This document shows, in pieces, positions 59,460 through 64,000 of a stretch of 64,000 nucleotides of DNA. A program made the translations under genes and the position numbers. The stretch comes from Cercis canadensis (Eukaryota > Streptophyta > Magnoliopsida > Fabales > Fabaceae). The stretch lies in NCBI GenBank assembly GCA_003255065.1, contig QAOA01001508.1:397061-461060 (forward strand), written 5' to 3'. Under the pieces are notes generated by a model. The model saw nothing but the letters and a program-made list of their open reading frames with translations. It searched no databases and was not told the origin of the DNA. Position 1 is the stretch's first letter, and the number at the start of each line of letters is the position of its first letter.

Positions 59460-60221
59460 AGCAGGTATATAATATATGCATTATGCACTTATAGCACGTC
59501 GATTTTTGTTAAGATGAAAAATTTCTGTCAGGTTTATTAATTGATTTTTTTGGATGATGGTGAAGATGAATATAGCATATGGTGGAAACTAAGTTAAGCA
59601 TGAGAGATCCATCCAACCTTTTGCATTATAACTAGAAGGAGATTAGAAATTCATTTAGTTTACTGAACCCCACCTTTTAAGTTGCTTAAGGAGCTAAGCA
59701 TGAGGATAATCTCTTCTATTTTGTGTAAGCAAGCAATGGTAGTAAGTTACACTCATTGTTCTCTAATATTAGTTTAGCAGGAAGTGTCCATAAACAGTAA
59801 CACAATGACATCAATAAGAGAGAGGGGAATGTAAAGGTGATGGGGATAAAAGTGATAAAATGTGTGTGAAGTCATAAAAAATCACATTATAGTGGCTACC
59901 AGACTACAAATCCTTCTTACACAGAGGATATCATATCTGACAATGCTTCAATCAAACCAGATGATTTTGCATATTCATTCCTATTTACAAAAGGAAAGAA
60001 TAGATCAAGAATAAACAATCAAGACTCAAACAACAACTCTATGGGTCTAATTGAGCTTGTGATTGTGAAGGTCCAGGCTTCTCACCCCATGCTTGTTTTC
60101 CTGTCATCTTCTTTCTTTCTTTCTTTCTCCCTCTCTCCCTCTCTCCCTCTCTCTTTACATCTTCCCTGTTCATCTATTGTATTTCTGATCATCTTCAAAG
60201 TTTCTGCATTTTGTTTTCGTT
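59460..60221. other. Spacer and RopGEF 3' UTR
   Basis: Between the PsaH promoter and the RopGEF stop. A pyrimidine microsatellite (TTTC then CTCTCC units) is at about 60110-60155, probably in the RopGEF 3' UTR. No gene was seen. Confidence 0.5.
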
Positions 60222-62723
60222 TTAATGGCGGGATGTTGGACTTCTCATACCACCCAAGGTCTCAAGGTAAGACATCTTCTTGTTGGTGACTATGTTTGGA
60301 AGTTTCTTTGCATTTGCATCAATGTCTTGGTAAAAGTCATCTGTCATTGAAAAAGGGTCCTTCTTGATTTCTGAATCACCTTGATCATTGCTCCATCCCA
60401 TGAAATCTGATAGTGTCATGGAACCGGGTGTTTCTGATCCACTCTTGTCTATCTCTTCTCTAGTTGGAGACTTTTCTGGCTTTGGGATATATGGTGAGCT
60501 TCTACCACCTTTTTTTCCTGCTGCTGGATTTTGAGTGGCATAATCTGCATGCAGTACATCTTCTATTCTGGACAACACTGTGAAGGCCAAACTTTCCAAT
60601 ATTCTTGAATAGCTTTCAAGAACAGCTTGTCCTACATCCTGCCAAACCAAGACATCATCCTTAATTAAGCTAATCAAATCTCATTGAATTCGTCTATACA
60701 ACACCATAACAACATTGTCACAAAGAAAAAACCTTGCCATTGAAAATATCTAGGAAGAACAGAACTCAAAGATGCAAATGTAACATGCTCTTACCCCGTT
60801 GAATTGGATTTTGCTTATGTCTAATGCTGATTGAGGGATCCCAGGGAAACGTTGCTTTAAGAGGAGTAAGATGGTTTCTAATCTCTCTTCAAAAAGTTCT
60901 CTCTTTTCCAAACTCACAGCAGAACCCCAAGCTGATTTTCCATCTTTTTGGTTCATCTTGCGTTTCCAAATCACTATGGATGCCTCGATTCTATTCTTGA
61001 GATCGAGAATTTTATGTTCTGAAGATAAGTCCATGGTTAAAAGGAATTGGTCAGGATCAAAAAACTCAACTGTAATACTCCGGTAGATCGAGTCCCCTAG
61101 ACTTGCCCTCCCATTCTGTAAAAAGGGGAAACAAAAAACATTAAAATATGTATCAAGTTAATAAGCTGTATGCATATAGTAATACAATTTCTTTGCCTCT
61201 TACCTTGGGTAGGGATTCAATGTAGCTTTCGGGGATCTCCATTTCTAATAGAACCTGAGCATTTATTGCCATGGCTGCTTTAAGCACTTGGTTCACACAA
61301 TCTTTCTGATATTGCAGAAATTTTCTTGCCATATCAGAAAGACCATTTGGGGGAACTTTAGGTGTCGGTATCCACCACTTATCGTCATTAGTTGTTCTCT
61401 TTGTACTGTCTTTATCTGTATTATCAGCATCTTTTGCTACATAATAGAATTCATTTTGATCTTTGAAGTTATCTAGACAATCCTGCTCATCAACAACAAA
61501 TTAATGTTTGAGATAATGAATTTAGAAATAATTATCTATATGAAGCTCAAGAGGTTATTGTTCTTACAATAAGCATTGCATCAAGTTTGCGTAAGGCTGG
61601 AATATTCATGTGCAGATCAGTTCGTTGCCGTGTTGTCATAATCTATTCAATCAAAGATTAGGTTTAATTATATATAGTAATAATGAGGACAGGGATAATA
61701 AGAGACAGAGATAAATATATTTACATATATACCTCCATGTTGGAGCCATCCTTGGATTTTTGTTGTGAAGGGACCATTTCGACAATGTAATCAGTTACTG
61801 ATAGGAGCCAATCAATTTCTTTTCTCCATCTTGTTTTTCTTTCTTCTGGCATTGGTTCTAGGCGCCGTTGTTCACCAAAAATAGAGGCTGCATTCTCAAT
61901 GAGAAAGGAACGTGAGAGAAGCTGACAATATATATTTGAATATGTAAGCACTTGTAAAAGATAAAAGGGAGAGGAAAGTATTTGAATATCATAAAGCAAA
62001 CAAATTTATAATGTCATATCTTAGCTGAAAGAGAAATAACGCAAGAGGGCAGCATACCGGCAAGGTTTGTGAATGCATTTGACAATGCTAAAGCAGAAGA
62101 AACACCCTTTCCTCCACCAGACATATCTTCACCCAATAGCAGTTTTGCAAATCTCTCCTTCATCTGTTCCATTTCTGAATTAAATCCAACCACAAATATC
62201 AAAGTTTTAGACAAACTCCATATGGGTCATAGCATTTAAAATGAACACTAGTTGGCATTAACCTGCATTGCATTGACAATAGCTTCTTATTTTTGATTAA
62301 TCTGTAAACTAATATATTTTTCAGTGGGATTGGATGGGTAGAAGAAAATTTGATGCAAATGTCTCTCATTTATATGAAAATATTGATAACAATTGTAAAA
62401 AAGCAAACTTTGCATTTGATTGAATGAAAAGAAATTAAGCAGATCAAAGACTAGGTACTCGATTCACCTTGGGCTAGCTTCTCTTTGATTTCCTTGATTG
62501 CAATTTCTTCCCTGGTAATTGATTTTGACTTTGGAACCTCATTTAGAGGTTTTGATCCTTGACTTCTTGATGATGCTTTATCATCTTCTGTAGGTTCTAT
62601 TTGGCTAGCACTCTCAATGCTCAAACTCTTTGTATGTCGCCCTGCAACAGTATCAAACATCCCTTTGAAATGGAAAACTCTGGACTTGTAACTTTCCTGC
62701 TCTTGTTCTAGTGCTCGAACCAT
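60222..62723 (-). CDS. ROPGEF: Rop guanine nucleotide exchange factor (PRONE domain)
   Basis: There are seven coding exons: 62723-62468, 62174-62058, 61887-61733, 61642-61568, 61482-61204, 61115-60795 and 60638-60222. They are in phase for 539 residues, a usual RopGEF length. The variable N-terminus (to about residue 78) is followed by the PRONE domain to roughly residue 440. Diagnostic blocks are [97 protein letters not shown] and [19 protein letters not shown]. The C-terminal tail ends [10 protein letters not shown]; in this family the tail can inhibit PRONE and bind receptor-like kinases. RopGEFs load GTP onto ROP/RAC GTPases at the plasma membrane in polar growth. Position next to RPS17 and GL2 suggests the RopGEF12 orthologue (At1g79860, by memory), but a tree is needed for the clade. 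Confidence 0.95.
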
Positions 62724-64000
62724 TTTAAATCTTGTAAGTCAGAAACACTTCAAGGGATGAACAAGACATGGGGTTTCCGAGGGAAAGAAGAAAAAATTGT
62801 TTTTGTTACTTTTGGTGCAAGGGAGAGAAAGGGAAATGCAGGGGAGAAGCCAGAGTTGCAAATGAAATGAGAGGTGTTTTTTTTAGGAGTTGTTGTGTTT
62901 GACAAAAGAGTGGAGGTGATTGTTTGATGGGTTTATGTTAGTTTTTCCCTTTTTTGAGCTGGGTTCATAGAACGTGGGGTGCATGTTGTAAGAAATGAGA
63001 TGGGTTTAAGAGTGAGAGAAACAAAGTTTGAATTTTTTTTCTTTTTCTTTTTTTCAATCTTAGGAGGAATCTGTTTTGGTGAGGTTGGAGGCAATTGGAT
63101 GGTTGAGGTTTTAATTTGAAGGTCAAAGGAAGCTAAAGACCAGGGAAGACAGATATGCATGCCTAAGCAAATTCAATAACCGCTATCCCTCTTTCCCAGA
63201 AATGGACGGTGCAGATGCCTCATTTGAAGAATCAAGAAACAAGATTCAAGTAGAAATCATTTCTTTTCTTCTTTTACTAAAGTCCAAACCCGAATTTTTC
63301 ATTTTGTTATTGTGCCACATCTTCATATCTTGATTCTTTTATTAGATTTGATTTAATAACCGTTACATGCTGCTATTTCTTGCCCTTTGAGGGCTTGTGA
63401 AGGGTTGATTCGTGAGAGTCAACGAAGTAGGAGAAAAACATTGGAAGTCAGGAGAAAGAGTTGCAAACTGGTATTTTCATACCATTTAGTTATTGCAGAA
63501 TTGAAGTGTAAGTCATAAAACCAATTAACCATTTCTTTTCGTAAATCTCATCTGACCAACTAATAAGAATCAATTATCTTCATTCTATGAATCTAAAATT
63601 GCGCCATGATTATTAGTATAACTTCAACAAGTACTTTTTGTTTTATTTATTTTTTTAAAAAAATTAAACTAGTTATATGCACTGCTCCCAGCAGATTTTC
63701 TTTTTATTCATTTTATTAAATTAATTAATTAGTTTTTTATAAACAAGATTGCTGAAAAATTATTTTTTACATTAATTATTTGTTTCGAATATTATATGAA
63801 GGTAGTTGCCCGTGATCTTTCCCCCCCCCATTTTTACATTCCATAAGAGATAAGACGAGTAAATTTTCTCTAATAATTAAATTCCCAAAAATTTCAACCA
63901 AAAAAAAAAACTCCCAAATTTAATTAATGAACTAAATTGAAATATCAAATGCAAACCCTGAACATAACTCGGAAATGGAATCGGTTGGAGTTTTGATGCC
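62724..64000. other. RopGEF promoter and window end
   Basis: Leader and promoter of the RopGEF gene, then AT-rich spacer to the window end. It includes a C-run at about 63821-63829. I recognise no further gene. Confidence 0.45.

Noticed and set aside
1-64000. CRISPR arrays, operons, bacterial-type systems
   Set aside because: No spaced direct repeats of that kind. The gene structure is plainly plant nuclear, and no wholly new multi-gene system was found.

Overview
This window is nuclear DNA from a flowering plant, almost certainly a core eudicot. The evidence is AT-rich spacers, spliced genes with GT-AG introns, chloroplast- and mitochondrion-targeted products, a PPR-DYW editing protein, an HD-ZIP IV homeobox gene, plant MITEs and a Ty1-copia fossil with a tRNA-Met primer site. 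The species cannot be fixed from sequence alone.

Layout: 0.7-4.9 kb holds two minus-strand genes, a PLAC8 cysteine-rich membrane protein and mitochondrial CcmH. 6.0-10.2 kb is a tandem duplication of an F-box gene; the first copy is open and the second is decayed. 10.4-11.6 kb is a nest of small transposons (a tRNA-derived SINE next to a Mutator-like element). 12.0-17.4 kb is a 13-coding-exon sugar transporter of the SGB1 / plastidic-glucose-transporter type. 18.9-20.5 kb has a Mutator-like foldback MITE and a hAT MITE. 20.9-31.2 kb is a 19-exon golgin (GC5/TMF type) with a probable solo LTR in an intron. 32.7-34.6 kb is an intronless PPR-DYW gene. 35.4-38.3 kb is a young, broken Copia element. 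38.5-40.6 kb is a six-exon CURT1 thylakoid-curvature gene. 40.6-48.3 kb is a long space without a recognised protein gene. 48.3-53.1 kb is GLABRA2 on the plus strand. 54.8-55.3 kb is chloroplast RPS17. 55.7-57.2 kb is a third Mutator-like element. 58.2-59.2 kb is PsaH, with a tRNA-Thr gene antisense inside its second intron. 60.2-62.7 kb is a RopGEF.

The order SGB1-like / GC5 / GL2 / RPS17 / RopGEF matches, from memory, the Arabidopsis run At1g79820-At1g79860. This supports orthology, with PPR, CURT1 and PsaH interspersed here. The genes are not an operon. CURT1, RPS17 and PsaH serve the chloroplast, CcmH serves mitochondria, GC5 and SGB1 are tied to the Golgi, and GL2 and RopGEF act in epidermal fate and polarity.

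Quality warning: the window contains seven single Ns. Several are contig joins with the same sequence repeated on both sides, and one of these duplicates an exon of GL2.
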